Shown here one piece after another: positions 55,569-64,000 of a DNA stretch of 64,000 nt (position 1 is its first letter; the number at the start of each line of letters is the position of its first letter). The stretch spans positions 89,633 through 153,632 of the forward strand of contig NZ_CABHYG010000002.1 in NCBI RefSeq assembly GCF_902170785.1. The letters are read 5' to 3'. The DNA is from Yersinia proxima (lineage in GTDB: Bacteria; Pseudomonadota; Gammaproteobacteria; Enterobacterales; Enterobacteriaceae). The notes below the pieces were generated by a model that saw only the letters and a program-made list of their open reading frames with translations, made no database searches and was not told the DNA's origin. A program made the position numbers and the translations under genes.

Positions 55569-57092
55569 ATGTCACTGGCAACAATTCACACCCGCGCCAC
55601 ATTAGGCATCCAAGCCCCCTCAGTTACGGTTGAAGTTCATATCAGCAATGGGCTACCGGGGCTAGTTTTGGTGGGGCTACCGGAAACAACGGTAAAAGAG
55701 GCTCGTGACAGAGTCCGCAGCGCATTAATCAACAGCGGCTTCACCTTTCCGGCTAAACGGATCACCGTCAGTCTGGCACCGGCAGACTTACCCAAAGAAG
55801 GGGGCCGTTACGATCTCCCTATCGCTTTGGCAATATTGGCCGCGTCAGAACAGATTCCAGCGGATAAATTAGCGCACTATGAGTTCTTAGGTGAACTCGC
55901 CTTATCAGGGGCGCTAAGGCGCGTTAGCGGTGCAATTCCGGCCGCGCTCGCCAGCAGTCAGGCCCAGCGCCAGTTAATTTTGCCCTCAGAGAACAGTCTT
56001 GAAATTGGGTTAATTGCACAAGGCAACAGTAGAGTTGCCAATCATTTGTTGGCAGTGTGTAGTTTTTTACAAGGCGAAAATACACTCACATATGGTCAAC
56101 AATTTGAAATTAATGGAGATTGCAACAACAGCCTCGACCTGCAAGATATCATCGGTCAATCACAAGCCAAACGAGCGCTGGAGATAGCCGCAGCCGGTGG
56201 GCATAACCTGCTGCTACTGGGGCCGCCGGGTACGGGGAAAACCATGCTGGCAAATCGGTTAACCGGCTTACTACCACCATTGACCGATCAAGAAGCACTT
56301 GAGGCTGCGGCCATTAATGGCTTGTCACACAGTAATGAATTACCAGCCCAATGGCGCTGTCGGGCTTTTCGCGCCCCCCATCACAGTGCATCAATGGCCG
56401 CTCTCATTGGCGGAGGTTCCATTCCTCGCCCCGGTGAGATATCACTGGCACATAATGGCGTTCTTTTTCTGGACGAACTGCCGGAGTTTGAGCGTCGGGT
56501 ATTGGATTCATTGCGTGAGCCATTGGAATCGGGGGAAATTATCATTTCCCGATCGGCTGCCAAAGTCTGTTTCCCTGCCAGAGTGCAGTTAATTGCCGCA
56601 ATGAACCCTAGCCCCAGCGGCCATTATCAAGGCATCCATAATCGAGCACCACCACAACAAGTGTTGCGCTATCTGGCAAAGTTGTCTGGCCCGTTTTTGG
56701 ACCGATTTGACTTATCGATAGAAGTGCCATTACTCCCCGCAGGTATGCTGGGAACACAAAAACATCAGGGAGAAAATAGCAAAACTGTCAGGCAACGGGT
56801 GTTGCAAGCCAGAGAAAGACAATTGGAGAGAGCCGGGAAGATAAACACGCAACTTAGCAGCCAAGAGATAGCTGAATATTGTCATTTAACCCCTGAAAAT
56901 GCAGTTTTTCTTGAACAGGTTCTACTGAAACTTGGGCTATCAGTGCGCGCATGGCACCATATTTTAAAAGTGGCAAGAACCATTGCGGATCTAGCTTTGG
57001 AAGATAATATTCAAAAAAATCATCTTTCAGAAGCGCTGAGCTATCGTTGTATGGATCGCTTGCTTTCGCAGTTGCACAAAAGCCTAATGTAA
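55569..57092 (+). CDS. yifB: YifB / ComM-family Mg chelatase-like AAA+ ATPase
   Basis: YifB is an AAA+ protein of the ComM family; ComM promotes branch migration during natural transformation in Vibrio, and the role in enterobacteria is unclear. The start at 55569 (MSLATIHTRATLGIQAPSVTVEVH) follows AAAGGA and gives 507 residues, as in E. coli. It has the N-terminal Lon-like fold (GLPGLVLVGLPETTVKEARDRVRSAL), Walker A LLLGPPGTGKTML (about residues 217-229), Walker B VLFLDELPEF, an arginine-finger region and FLDRFDL. Confidence 0.96.
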   Translation: MSLATIHTRATLGIQAPSVTVEVHISNGLPGLVLVGLPETTVKEARDRVRSALINSGFTFPAKRITVSLAPADLPKEGGRYDLPIALAILAASEQIPADKLAHYEFLGELALSGALRRVSGAIPAALASSQAQRQLILPSENSLEIGLIAQGNSRVANHLLAVCSFLQGENTLTYGQQFEINGDCNNSLDLQDIIGQSQAKRALEIAAAGGHNLLLLGPPGTGKTMLANRLTGLLPPLTDQEALEAAAINGLSHSNELPAQWRCRAFRAPHHSASMAALIGGGSIPRPGEISLAHNGVLFLDELPEFERRVLDSLREPLESGEIIISRSAAKVCFPARVQLIAAMNPSPSGHYQGIHNRAPPQQVLRYLAKLSGPFLDRFDLSIEVPLLPAGMLGTQKHQGENSKTVRQRVLQARERQLERAGKINTQLSSQEIAEYCHLTPENAVFLEQVLLKLGLSVRAWHHILKVARTIADLALEDNIQKNHLSEALSYRCMDRLLSQLHKSLM

Positions 57093-57117
57093 AAAAGGGA
57101 ACGAAAGTCCCCTTTTT
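57091..57117. terminator. Bidirectional terminator after yifB
   Basis: The stem AAAGGGGA-type / TCCCCTTT (AAAAAAGGGA ACGAAAG TCCCCTTTTT) has A and T runs on both sides, between convergent yifB and maoP. Confidence 0.85.
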
Positions 57118-57128
57118 AACCACGATGC

Positions 57129-57196
57129 TTATACCCAATGTCATTGAAGCCGCAAGCCAGTAATTTCAGCGCCCTGCGGCTCTAAGAACAGCGGTA
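57129..57196. repeat. Truncated ERIC-like element
   Basis: The left end TATACCCAATGTCATTGAAG resembles the ERIC terminus. The core is missing and the element folds on AGCCGCA / TGCGGCT (57148-57154 with 57175-57181). It lies directly downstream of maoP. Confidence 0.5.
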
Positions 57197-57535
57197 CTAG
57201 TCATCACTATCGGTGTAATCTTCTACTGCGTCCATCTGTGGCTTGCCGCCAGATAGCGTATGGAAACGTTTAGGTCGACGAGTCCGGGTCACATATTTGG
57301 ACCAGACTTTTTCCTCAGCGCTGACTGGCTCACGCTCGCCGCGGCAAACAGCAACAAACAGCTGTTCTTCTTCTGTTACTGGCTCGCGTTTCCCGAGATC
57401 GAGTTCGTTGAAAGCATAACCGTGGCGCTCTAGTAATTGCGCCTCTTTAATGGTGAAATCGCCGTGACGCGAGAACCCGCGAGGATAATGTTTATTATCA
57501 AAAAAACGATTGGTCGTGATGAAGCTATCCGCCAT
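57197..57535 (-). CDS. maoP: Macrodomain Ori organisation protein MaoP (YifE)
   Basis: MaoP, with the cis site maoS, organises the Ori macrodomain of the E. coli chromosome. The start at 57535 ([27 protein letters not shown]) gives 112 residues, the E. coli length. The conserved [21 protein letters not shown] segment and the basic [14 protein letters not shown] are present. It is divergent from hdfR; maoS is expected in the 57536-57654 intergenic region, but I could not identify it by eye. Confidence 0.94.
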   Translation of the reverse strand: MADSFITTNRFFDNKHYPRGFSRHGDFTIKEAQLLERHGYAFNELDLGKREPVTEEEQLFVAVCRGEREPVSAEEKVWSKYVTRTRRPKRFHTLSGGKPQMDAVEDYTDSDD

Positions 57536-57595
57536 CTGACACGCTCCTAATTCTCTCATGGTCGTGCTGTTTATGGCGCGGAGTATTAGATAGGC

Positions 57596-57624
57596 TTGAC
57601 ATCGTGTAAAACAAAACATTTAAA
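57596..57624 (+). promoter_or_regulatory. Candidate sigma-70 promoter of hdfR
   Basis: A perfect -35 TTGACA (57596-57601), a 17-bp spacer and a TTTAAA -10 (57619-57624), about 30 bp before the hdfR start. Confidence 0.55.
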
Positions 57625-57654
57625 TCTTAACGACAAAAAAAATTGGAGATGGGT

Positions 57655-58536
57655 GTGGATACCGAATTACTGAAAACCTTTTTGGAGGTCAGTAGAACTC
57701 GCCACTTTGGTCGCGCAGCTGAATCTTTGTACTTAACGCAGTCGGCGGTGAGTTTTCGTATCCGTCAGTTGGAAAATCAATTAGGTGCAAATTTATTCAC
57801 TCGCCATCGCAATAATATTCGACTGACTCCGGCAGGTGAACGATTAGTCCCTTACGCTGAAACGCTGATGAGTACCTGGCAGTTAGCCAAAAAGGAGGTT
57901 GTACATTCGCTGCAACACACCGAACTGTCTATTGGTGCAACCGCTTCACTTTGGGAGGCTTACCTCACCCCGTGGTTGCAACAATTATATAAACAACGAG
58001 AAGCATTACGCCTTGAAGCACGTATTGCACTACGGCAATCACTGGTGAAACAGTTGCACGAACGGCAACTGGATTTATTGATAACGACCGAACCGCCTAA
58101 AATGGATGAGTTGGCCAGTTTACTGTTAGGGCATTTTTCATTGCGTCTGTTCTCCTCAGTTCCCTTTGAACTATCGGAAAAAACTGACGATGAAACCGAG
58201 CATAAAAATGCAAATGAAGCTCCCTATATCAAACTTGAATGGGGGGCGGACTTCCATCAACAAGAAAGCCGTTTACTCAATAGCGATCAGATGCCGGTGC
58301 TGACCACGACGTCAGCCCATTTAACCCGGCAGCTGTTGGACACCACCGGCGGTTGTGCTTTTCTGCCAGAACATTGGCAAAAAGAGTATCCAGCACTGAT
58401 CGTCAATGCAGATATCCCGCCTATCGTGCGGCCACTGTATGCCGTTTGGTTGCAAAACAGTGACCAGCAAACATTAATTCGACAGTTATTAAAAACGCCT
58501 ATGAATAACGCCGCCCAAAGCGCTATACGGGATTAA
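57655..58536 (+). CDS. hdfR: LysR-type regulator HdfR
   Basis: HdfR is an H-NS-dependent regulator that represses flhDC in E. coli. The GTG at 57655 is chosen because GGAG (57645-57648) sits six bases upstream and the protein then starts (M)[24 protein letters not shown] exactly like E. coli; an ATG at 57649 would be too close to that site. The 293 residues have the LysR winged helix (residues about 14-45) and a divergent effector domain with [20 protein letters not shown]. The C-terminus overlaps the end of the convergent yjfF-like gene by 14 bp. Confidence 0.94.
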   Translation: MDTELLKTFLEVSRTRHFGRAAESLYLTQSAVSFRIRQLENQLGANLFTRHRNNIRLTPAGERLVPYAETLMSTWQLAKKEVVHSLQHTELSIGATASLWEAYLTPWLQQLYKQREALRLEARIALRQSLVKQLHERQLDLLITTEPPKMDELASLLLGHFSLRLFSSVPFELSEKTDDETEHKNANEAPYIKLEWGADFHQQESRLLNSDQMPVLTTTSAHLTRQLLDTTGGCAFLPEHWQKEYPALIVNADIPPIVRPLYAVWLQNSDQQTLIRQLLKTPMNNAAQSAIRD

Positions 58537-59515
58537 GTGGGGGTGACTGAGGGCGAGCACGGCGATTTAAATAAAAAGCACTCATCGCCTTCTGAATGGC
58601 AATAAAGCTAAATAACAGAATCCCGATGACAATCTTGGTCCACCATGAACTAAGCGTGCCATCAAAAGTGATATAACTCTGTATCAGGCCTTGAATCAGG
58701 ACACCGAACAAAGTGCCGAAAACCGTACCAATGCCGCCGGTGAGCAGTGTGCCACCAATCACGACAGCAGCTATGGCATCCAACTCCACACCACTGGCAG
58801 CCAATGCATAACCCGCGGAGGTGTAGAGGGAGAACACAATCCCTGACAGAGCAGCCAGAGTGCTCGATAACATATATATTTTTATTGTCGTTTGTCTGAC
58901 AGGAACCCCCATCAGAGCCGCTGAAACACTGTTACCCCCAATAGCGTAAACGTTATGACCAAAGCGGGTACGATGGGCCAGCAAAATACCAAACGCCACA
59001 ACCAATAGCATAATCAAGGCAAGCAGTGTAAATCGTCCACCACCGGGAACTTTCCAGGCATAATTCGCCAACGTGCTATAAATCGGGTGATCAATGGGAA
59101 TTGACTCTTCAGACACAATAAAGCTCATGCCTCGGACAAAAAACATCCCAGCAAGAGTGATGATAAATGCGGGGAGTTTCAGAGAATCAATAATCCACCC
59201 CATGAACGCTCCAAACATCCCCCCCATAACTAAAACAATGGCGAAAGCATACATTGGGTGAATGCCATAAGTGCCGATTAGTTTTGCCAATAGCACGCCA
59301 GTAAATGCAATAACTGAACCGACAGATAAATCAATGCCGCCGGACAAAATAACAAAGGTCATGCCCACAGCAACAATGCCTAAAAAGGCGTTATCAGTCA
59401 GTAAGTCACACCAAACACGGGTAGAGGAAAAGCTGGGAAATTGACTCAGACAGAAGGCATACCCCAGAATAAAAACGGCGATAGTAATCAGCAAAGGAAT
59501 ATTGCGCTTTAACAT
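58523..59515 (-). CDS. yjfF: Galactofuranose ABC importer permease YjfF
   Basis: An inner-membrane permease of the BPD/RbsC family, one of two forming the channel of the YtfQRT-YjfF galactofuranose importer. The 330-residue product begins [19 protein letters not shown] and has about 9-10 helices and the conserved [43 protein letters not shown] and [20 protein letters not shown]. It overlaps ytfT by one base. The last 14 bp overlap the hdfR end. Confidence 0.92.
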   Translation of the reverse strand: MLKRNIPLLITIAVFILGYAFCLSQFPSFSSTRVWCDLLTDNAFLGIVAVGMTFVILSGGIDLSVGSVIAFTGVLLAKLIGTYGIHPMYAFAIVLVMGGMFGAFMGWIIDSLKLPAFIITLAGMFFVRGMSFIVSEESIPIDHPIYSTLANYAWKVPGGGRFTLLALIMLLVVAFGILLAHRTRFGHNVYAIGGNSVSAALMGVPVRQTTIKIYMLSSTLAALSGIVFSLYTSAGYALAASGVELDAIAAVVIGGTLLTGGIGTVFGTLFGVLIQGLIQSYITFDGTLSSWWTKIVIGILLFSFIAIQKAMSAFYLNRRARPQSPPLNPV

Positions 59516-60534
59516 TATTTTCGCCTCCGGAAGATATGGCTCAATGAGATCATCGGTGACTGCACCACCAATACGGCTAACACCACAATGGCTTTAAGAA
59601 CCAGATTGAATTCCGGTTGATAACCTGACAGCAAAATCCCAGTATTCATACCTTGAATAATCAAAGCACCAATCACTGAAAGCAAAAGATTAAAGCGCCC
59701 GCCCATCAAGGATGCACCGCCAATAACCACCGCCAAAATAGCATCCAACTCCAACCATAAACCGGCATTATTAGCATCTGCACCCCTGATATCGGCAGTC
59801 ACAATAATGCCCGCAACCGCGGCACAGATACCGCAAATCACATATACCGAAATCAGCACCAAACGTGTACTGACTCCGGCATTACGCGCTGAACGCAAGT
59901 TGATACCGACAGACTCAATAAACAACCCCAGTGCCGTTTTGCGCGTCAATAGCCACACAATAATCAGCATGCTAAATGCGATGACCACAGACATTGGCAT
60001 ATACAGCAAGGTGCTGCTGCCTAACTCTGCCAACCCACCGCTATCAAATGTAACAATCTGGCCTTCGGTAATAAGTTGGGCGATTCCACGCCCTGCAACC
60101 ATTAACATCAAGGTGGCGACAATCGGTTGAATTTGTAACACCGCCACTAAAAATCCGTTCCATAACCCACACAGCGCGCCAACGGCGAGTGCGGCAATTA
60201 ACACAGTAAAGAAAGGATGACCAGCGCTGGTAAGTGTCGCAGCGGTGGCACCGGCAATAGCCATCACCGCTCCAACTGATAAATCGATACCTCCGGTTGC
60301 GATCACTAACGTCATTCCCAGTGCCAATAACGCAACAGGTGCACCCCGGTTTAAGATATCAATCACACTGCCAAACAGCCGTCCATCCTGGATATGAATT
60401 GAGAAAAAGTGTGGAGCTACCAAACTATCAATCAATAAAATAACTATCAGAGCACCAAACTGCGTGGCACCTTTCGGCAAGACCCATTTAACTTTGCGCG
60501 GCCTTTGCGACATAGATAGGCTCCTGTTTCCCAT
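59515..60534 (-). CDS. ytfT: Galactofuranose ABC importer permease YtfT
   Basis: The second RbsC-like permease. The 339-residue frame may start at 60534 (MGNRSL, with GGAG seven bases before it) or at 60513 (MSQRPRKVKW, with AGGAG seven bases before it). Seen are [37 protein letters not shown], the cytoplasmic loop ESVGINLRSARNAGVSTR and VIGGASLMGGRFNLLLSV, which match E. coli YtfT. It lies 11 bp after ytfR. Confidence 0.92.
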   Translation of the reverse strand: MGNRSLSMSQRPRKVKWVLPKGATQFGALIVILLIDSLVAPHFFSIHIQDGRLFGSVIDILNRGAPVALLALGMTLVIATGGIDLSVGAVMAIAGATAATLTSAGHPFFTVLIAALAVGALCGLWNGFLVAVLQIQPIVATLMLMVAGRGIAQLITEGQIVTFDSGGLAELGSSTLLYMPMSVVIAFSMLIIVWLLTRKTALGLFIESVGINLRSARNAGVSTRLVLISVYVICGICAAVAGIIVTADIRGADANNAGLWLELDAILAVVIGGASLMGGRFNLLLSVIGALIIQGMNTGILLSGYQPEFNLVLKAIVVLAVLVVQSPMISLSHIFRRRK

Positions 60535-60545
60535 GAGGTAACTCC

Positions 60546-62036
60546 TTATTGCACCGCGATCGCCTGCATGATGGCAGGAACAGAAATCTCATCGTGACCG
60601 AGTTGTGCAATATGGCGACGATCCCGCAAAACAATGACGCGATCGGCGTAACCTGCCAATTCCTCTAATTCGGAAGAGATAATTAATAGCGCCAGCCCCT
60701 CATCACACAGCTTTTCAATTAAGCGGATAATCTCTGCATGCGCTCCCACATCAATGCCCCGGGTCGGTTCATCTAAAATCAGAAAGCGAGGTTTTGTGGC
60801 CAACCAGCGGGCTAATAATACTTTTTGCTGGTTTCCACCAGAGAGATATTGAATTTGCTGCTCAGGGCCTGGAGTGCGGATACCTAATTGCTGGATAAAA
60901 TCCTCCGCAATTTGAGTTTGTTCACGTATAGAAATTGGCCTCAACCACCCGCGCTGGGCCTGTAGAGCCAAAATAATATTTTCTCGTACCGTCGCAGCCC
61001 CCACAATACCGTCAGTTTTACGATCTTCCGGGCAATAACCAAAACCATATTTCGACGCTTTTCGTGGCGTTCTAATCTTAACCGGCTTGCCCTGAATTTT
61101 GGCTTCTCCAGTATCAGGTGTGGTGACACCGAAAATTAACTGTGCAGTTTCCGTGCGACCCGAGCCTAATAGCCCGGCCAGACCGACTATTTCCCCAGGA
61201 GAAACTGATAAATCGAAGTTCTCCACGACACCTCGCCGACTATAGTTTTTGAATTCAACTAATGGGTTACTTACTGCAATATTATGTTCACCACGTTTTA
61301 ATAATTGTTCGTCAAAGCTATGGCCTAGCATCATCTGAACCAATTCAATGCGAGGAAGTTCTGTAGTGTTTTTTGTACCGACGAGTTTGCCATTACGCAA
61401 AACAGTAATACGGTCACTGATCCGATAGACTTGATCGAGGAAGTGAGTCACAAAAACCATACCAATGCCTTGATCACGCAGCTGTCGCAAAATATCCAAT
61501 AACATACTGACTTCTTTAGCATCCAAACTTGCTGTCGGCTCATCCAGAATCAATACCTTAGCGGAGAGATCAACTGCCCGAGCAATCGCGACAATCTGTT
61601 GTATTGCAATCGAGAAATCAGCCAAAGGCCGCTGGACGTCCAGCTCCAGACCATAGCCTTTCAGTAATTTTGTTGCTTGTTGATTCATCGTGCGATGATC
61701 AATTAATCCCCAACGCAATGGTTCACGGCCAATAAATAGATTTGCTGCAATAGAGATATTGGGGAGTAAATTGACCTCTTGATAAACTGTACCAATACCC
61801 ATTTTTTGGGCATCTGCTGTATCAATAGGACAAATGGCTACACCATCTAAATAGACTTCGCCGGCGGCCCGCTTATAGACCCCGGTTAATGCTTTAATTA
61901 ACGTCGATTTTCCTGCGCCATTCTCGCCCAGTAAAGCTACAACCTCACCGCGCTGCAAAGAGAAATCCACAGAATCCAATGCCTTAACACCAGGAAATTC
62001 AACTGACAAGCCACGGACTTCTAGCAGTGTTTCCAT
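60546..62036 (-). CDS. ytfR: Galactofuranose ABC importer ATPase YtfR
   Basis: A fused double ATPase of the sugar-import type. The first half has Walker A LLGENGAGKSTLIK, the signature area DFSIAIQQIVAIARA and LDEPTASLD. The second half has a degenerate P-loop GLLGSGRTETA, LSGGNQQKVLLARWL and LDEPTRGIDVG. Its 496 residues fit the family. It lies 85 bp after ytfQ. Confidence 0.94.
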   Translation of the reverse strand: METLLEVRGLSVEFPGVKALDSVDFSLQRGEVVALLGENGAGKSTLIKALTGVYKRAAGEVYLDGVAICPIDTADAQKMGIGTVYQEVNLLPNISIAANLFIGREPLRWGLIDHRTMNQQATKLLKGYGLELDVQRPLADFSIAIQQIVAIARAVDLSAKVLILDEPTASLDAKEVSMLLDILRQLRDQGIGMVFVTHFLDQVYRISDRITVLRNGKLVGTKNTTELPRIELVQMMLGHSFDEQLLKRGEHNIAVSNPLVEFKNYSRRGVVENFDLSVSPGEIVGLAGLLGSGRTETAQLIFGVTTPDTGEAKIQGKPVKIRTPRKASKYGFGYCPEDRKTDGIVGAATVRENIILALQAQRGWLRPISIREQTQIAEDFIQQLGIRTPGPEQQIQYLSGGNQQKVLLARWLATKPRFLILDEPTRGIDVGAHAEIIRLIEKLCDEGLALLIISSELEELAGYADRVIVLRDRRHIAQLGHDEISVPAIMQAIAVQ

Positions 62037-62121
62037 CAGATGTACCCACGTTCAAAAACGACTCAGATATTGCCCAAATACAGGTGACGAAAGCAGGCGG
62101 GACAAGTCCCGCCTTTTATAA

Positions 62122-63078
62122 TCAATAACCCAGGCTCTTCTTGGATTCATATTCCTGTTTAGCCGTATCTGGCTGTAATAGGCGTGATTCTGTCTGGATA
62201 AACTTAGGCGGCTGAGTGCCGTCTTTCTTCAATGCGATTAATGCATCAAAAGCGGGGCCGGCCATATTTGGTGTTAATTCAACGGTAGCATTCGCTTCAC
62301 CACTACTCATTGCTTTGAAGATATCTGGCACACCATCGATAGAAACAATTTTGATTTCGGAACCAGGTTTCAAACCCGCTTCTTTAATGGCTTGAATGGC
62401 ACCAATCGCCATATCATCGTTATGTGCATAAACGGCACAGATATTTTTGCCGTTCTGCTCTGCTTTGATAAAGCTCTCCATAACTTCTTTGCCTTTACTG
62501 CGTGTAAAATCCCCTGATTGAGAGCGAATTATTTTTACGTTAGGCGCAGAGGCAATTCCATCAGCAAAACCTTTTTTGCGGTTAATTGCCACACTGGAGC
62601 CAACAGTGCCTTGGAGTTCAACCACATTACAGGGTTTGCCTGCCACATCTTTCAACAGCCATTCACCTGCCACTTTACCTTCATATACGCTGTCCGAAGC
62701 TACCGCCGCTGTATATAAAGAGGGGTCATTCACCTCAATCATACGATCAAGCAGGAATACCGGGATTTTGGCTTCTTTTGCTTCCTGTAACACTGGCGTC
62801 CAACCCGTTGCCACCACAGGAGCAATAAAAATGGCATCAACACCCTGAGCAATAAATGATCTGACTGCTTTGATTTGGTTTTCTTGTTTTTGCTGAGCAT
62901 CCGCGATTTTTAATGTTATTCCACGTTTCTCCGCTTCTTGTTTAGAAACCTTAGTCTCCGCAGAGCGCCAGCCGGACTCTGAACCAATTTGAGAAAAACC
63001 CACGACTAACGGAGCTGCTTGGGCTGAACTGCACATTGCTGCGGTCACAGCAGCTGCTAACAGTAAACGTCTGTACAT
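62122..63078 (-). CDS. ytfQ: Galactofuranose-binding periplasmic protein YtfQ
   Basis: The substrate-binding protein that delivers galactofuranose (and, more weakly, galactopyranose) to the importer. The start at 63078 follows GAGGAG and gives a signal peptide MYRRLLLAAAVTAAMCSSAQA, cleaved before APLVVGFSQIG. The mature chain matches E. coli YtfQ in SQIGSESGWRSAET, IFIAPVVATGWTPVL, YAHNDDMAIGAIQAIKEAG and SIDGVPDIFKAM. It is the first gene of ytfQRT-yjfF; in E. coli this operon lies elsewhere (near ppa/fbp). Confidence 0.93.
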   Translation of the reverse strand: MYRRLLLAAAVTAAMCSSAQAAPLVVGFSQIGSESGWRSAETKVSKQEAEKRGITLKIADAQQKQENQIKAVRSFIAQGVDAIFIAPVVATGWTPVLQEAKEAKIPVFLLDRMIEVNDPSLYTAAVASDSVYEGKVAGEWLLKDVAGKPCNVVELQGTVGSSVAINRKKGFADGIASAPNVKIIRSQSGDFTRSKGKEVMESFIKAEQNGKNICAVYAHNDDMAIGAIQAIKEAGLKPGSEIKIVSIDGVPDIFKAMSSGEANATVELTPNMAGPAFDALIALKKDGTQPPKFIQTESRLLQPDTAKQEYESKKSLGY

Positions 63079-63561
63079 ATTTATCTCCTCACTTGCCATC
63101 GTCGAGCCGCTGACTCATTACCATTCCAAAGAACAGTGAATATGATCATTCAGAACATTGATTGCGCTGAATTTCGGCCAATTTGCAGATAATGTTATTC
63201 TCAAAATACATAATGTTTTTTAAGGTGAGCTTCCTGATAGATAAAATGTTAATTAGTTTTAGTACATTTTGTGAAAGTAATAATGAGCAGCGTCACACCA
63301 TAGAATAACAATCATTTTGTACATAAATTCAGCTGAATAGGCATAGATTGGGAACGTTACCTTTCTATAGGGCAGCAGGATTTTAATAAAAAATATGACT
63401 AATAAGAGTGATTAGTGAAGTAATGGCAATTGGTGAGTTGGCAGGATAAATGGAGATTTCTGATGTGAAATTCAAATAGATGTTAGCTAAAACGGGGGAT
63501 AATACGTAAAGAGAGCCAGATAATATGTATAAAAATCGAACTAAACGGTTATTTTCGATAT
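63079..63561 (-). promoter_or_regulatory. Region upstream of ytfQ
   Basis: About 480 bp of A/T-rich non-coding DNA between the tRNA terminator and ytfQ. It must contain the importer promoter; no symmetrical operator or repeat could be assigned. Confidence 0.4.
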
Positions 63562-63592
63562 AAAAAAACCCCTCGCTTTCGCGAAGGGTTAT
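63562..63592 (-). terminator. Terminator of the rrn - tRNA operon
   Basis: The stem AACCCCTCGC / GCGAAGGGTT (one mismatch) with loop TTTC is followed on the minus strand by seven T residues, directly after tRNA-Trp. Confidence 0.92.
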
Positions 63593-63597
63593 TTATA

Positions 63598-63673
63598 TGG
63601 CAGGGGCGGAGAGACTCGAACTCGCGACACCCGGTTTTGGAGACCGGTGCTCTACCAACTGAGCTACGCCCCT
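63598..63673 (-). tRNA. trpT: tRNA-Trp (anticodon CCA)
   Basis: A 76-nt cloverleaf with acceptor AGGGGCG / CGCCCCT, anticodon loop CTCCAAA (CCA) and encoded CCA. It is the last gene of an rrn operon of the rrnC type (5S-Asp-Trp). Confidence 0.97.
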
Positions 63674-63726
63674 AAATAACGCTTAACATTATGCCTGCTA
63701 AAATAAGCAGGCATAATTTAAATAAG

Positions 63727-63803
63727 TGGCGGAACGGACGGGGCTCGAACCCGCGACCCCCTGCGTGACAGGCAGGTATTCTAACCAACTGAACTACCGC
63801 TCC
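63727..63803 (-). tRNA. aspT: tRNA-Asp (anticodon GUC)
   Basis: A 77-nt cloverleaf with acceptor GGAGCGG / CCGTTCC, anticodon GTC and encoded CCA, between 5S rRNA and tRNA-Trp. Confidence 0.97.
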
Positions 63804-63927
63804 ACCGATTCTTTTACGTGTATCTTCCTGATACCCATCCTTTACAGGACCAGCTTTCCTAGGCTGTGCAAAACCGCTCATCGCGATTTTGTCAGTCACC
63901 AGATGTCATTCTGATAACTCGTGTTTG

Positions 63928-64000
63928 ATGCCTGGCAGTGTCCTACTCTCGCATGGGGAGACCCCACACTACCATCGGCGCTACGGCGTTTCACTTCTGA
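63928..64000 (-). rRNA. rrf: 5S ribosomal RNA, 3' part
   Basis: The minus strand reads TCAGAAGTGAAACGCCGTAG and continues to CACTGCCAGGCAT, the 3' 73 bases of enterobacterial 5S rRNA. The 5' part is beyond the window edge. Confidence 0.97.

Overview
This is a chromosomal segment of a Yersinia species, most likely of the enterocolitica group. The evidence is the near-identity of the housekeeping proteins to their enterobacterial counterparts, the gene order (an E. coli-like cyaA-hem / wec / rho-trxA-rhlB-gppA-rep / ilv / yifB-hdfR / rrn backbone), several ERIC repeats of the Yersinia type, and a periplasmic GH28 exopolygalacturonase of the kind known from Y. enterocolitica. All identifications rest on recognition of sequence motifs and remembered family members; no search was run.

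Layout. 1-4451: the first 20 bases of cyaA (minus) and the divergent hemCDXY operon. 4452-6307: no protein genes; a 3' region with terminator-like hairpins, a tandem ERIC array, the GlmZ small RNA with its sigma-54 promoter and upstream GlrR-like sites, and a proM-leuT-hisR-argX tRNA operon. 6465-21386: thrP/yifK and the complete enterobacterial common antigen operon (wecA-wzzE-wecB-wecC-rffG-rffH-wecD-wecE-wzxE-wecF-wzyE-wecG, all minus), with an ERIC element inserted at the end of rffG. 21725-31355: rho, trxA, rhlB, gppA, the exopolygalacturonase, rep and ppiC. 31974-38172: a five-gene chaperone-usher fimbrial operon. 38184-42180: a bacteriocin locus (all minus) with a phage-type Q antiterminator, an 891-residue colicin with an E3-type rRNase domain, its Im3-like immunity gene, and a second immunity gene of DNase-colicin (Im9/Im8) type. 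42424-55251: ilvC, ilvY and the ilvLGMEDA attenuated operon, interrupted between ilvY and ilvA by an unknown repeat-containing gene and a secreted M60-type metallopeptidase with twin carbohydrate-binding modules. 55569-64000: yifB, maoP, hdfR, a galactofuranose ABC importer (ytfQRT-yjfF), tRNA-Trp, tRNA-Asp and the end of a 5S rRNA gene.

Compared with the E. coli order (ilvA-ilvY-ilvC-ppiC-rep-gppA, hdfR-trpT), the accessory genes sit in backbone junctions: exopolygalacturonase between gppA and rep, fimbriae plus bacteriocin between ppiC and ilvC, metallopeptidase plus unknown gene between ilvY and ilvA, and the sugar importer between hdfR and the tRNAs. The most interesting block is the bacteriocin locus. 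It combines a Cloacin-type translocation region, a 6 x 15-residue repeat coiled coil, a second Pyocin_S-like domain and an E3-type nuclease in one protein. It lies behind a phage-like antiterminator with LexA-box-like sites and carries an extra immunity gene preceded by what may be the remains of another toxin.
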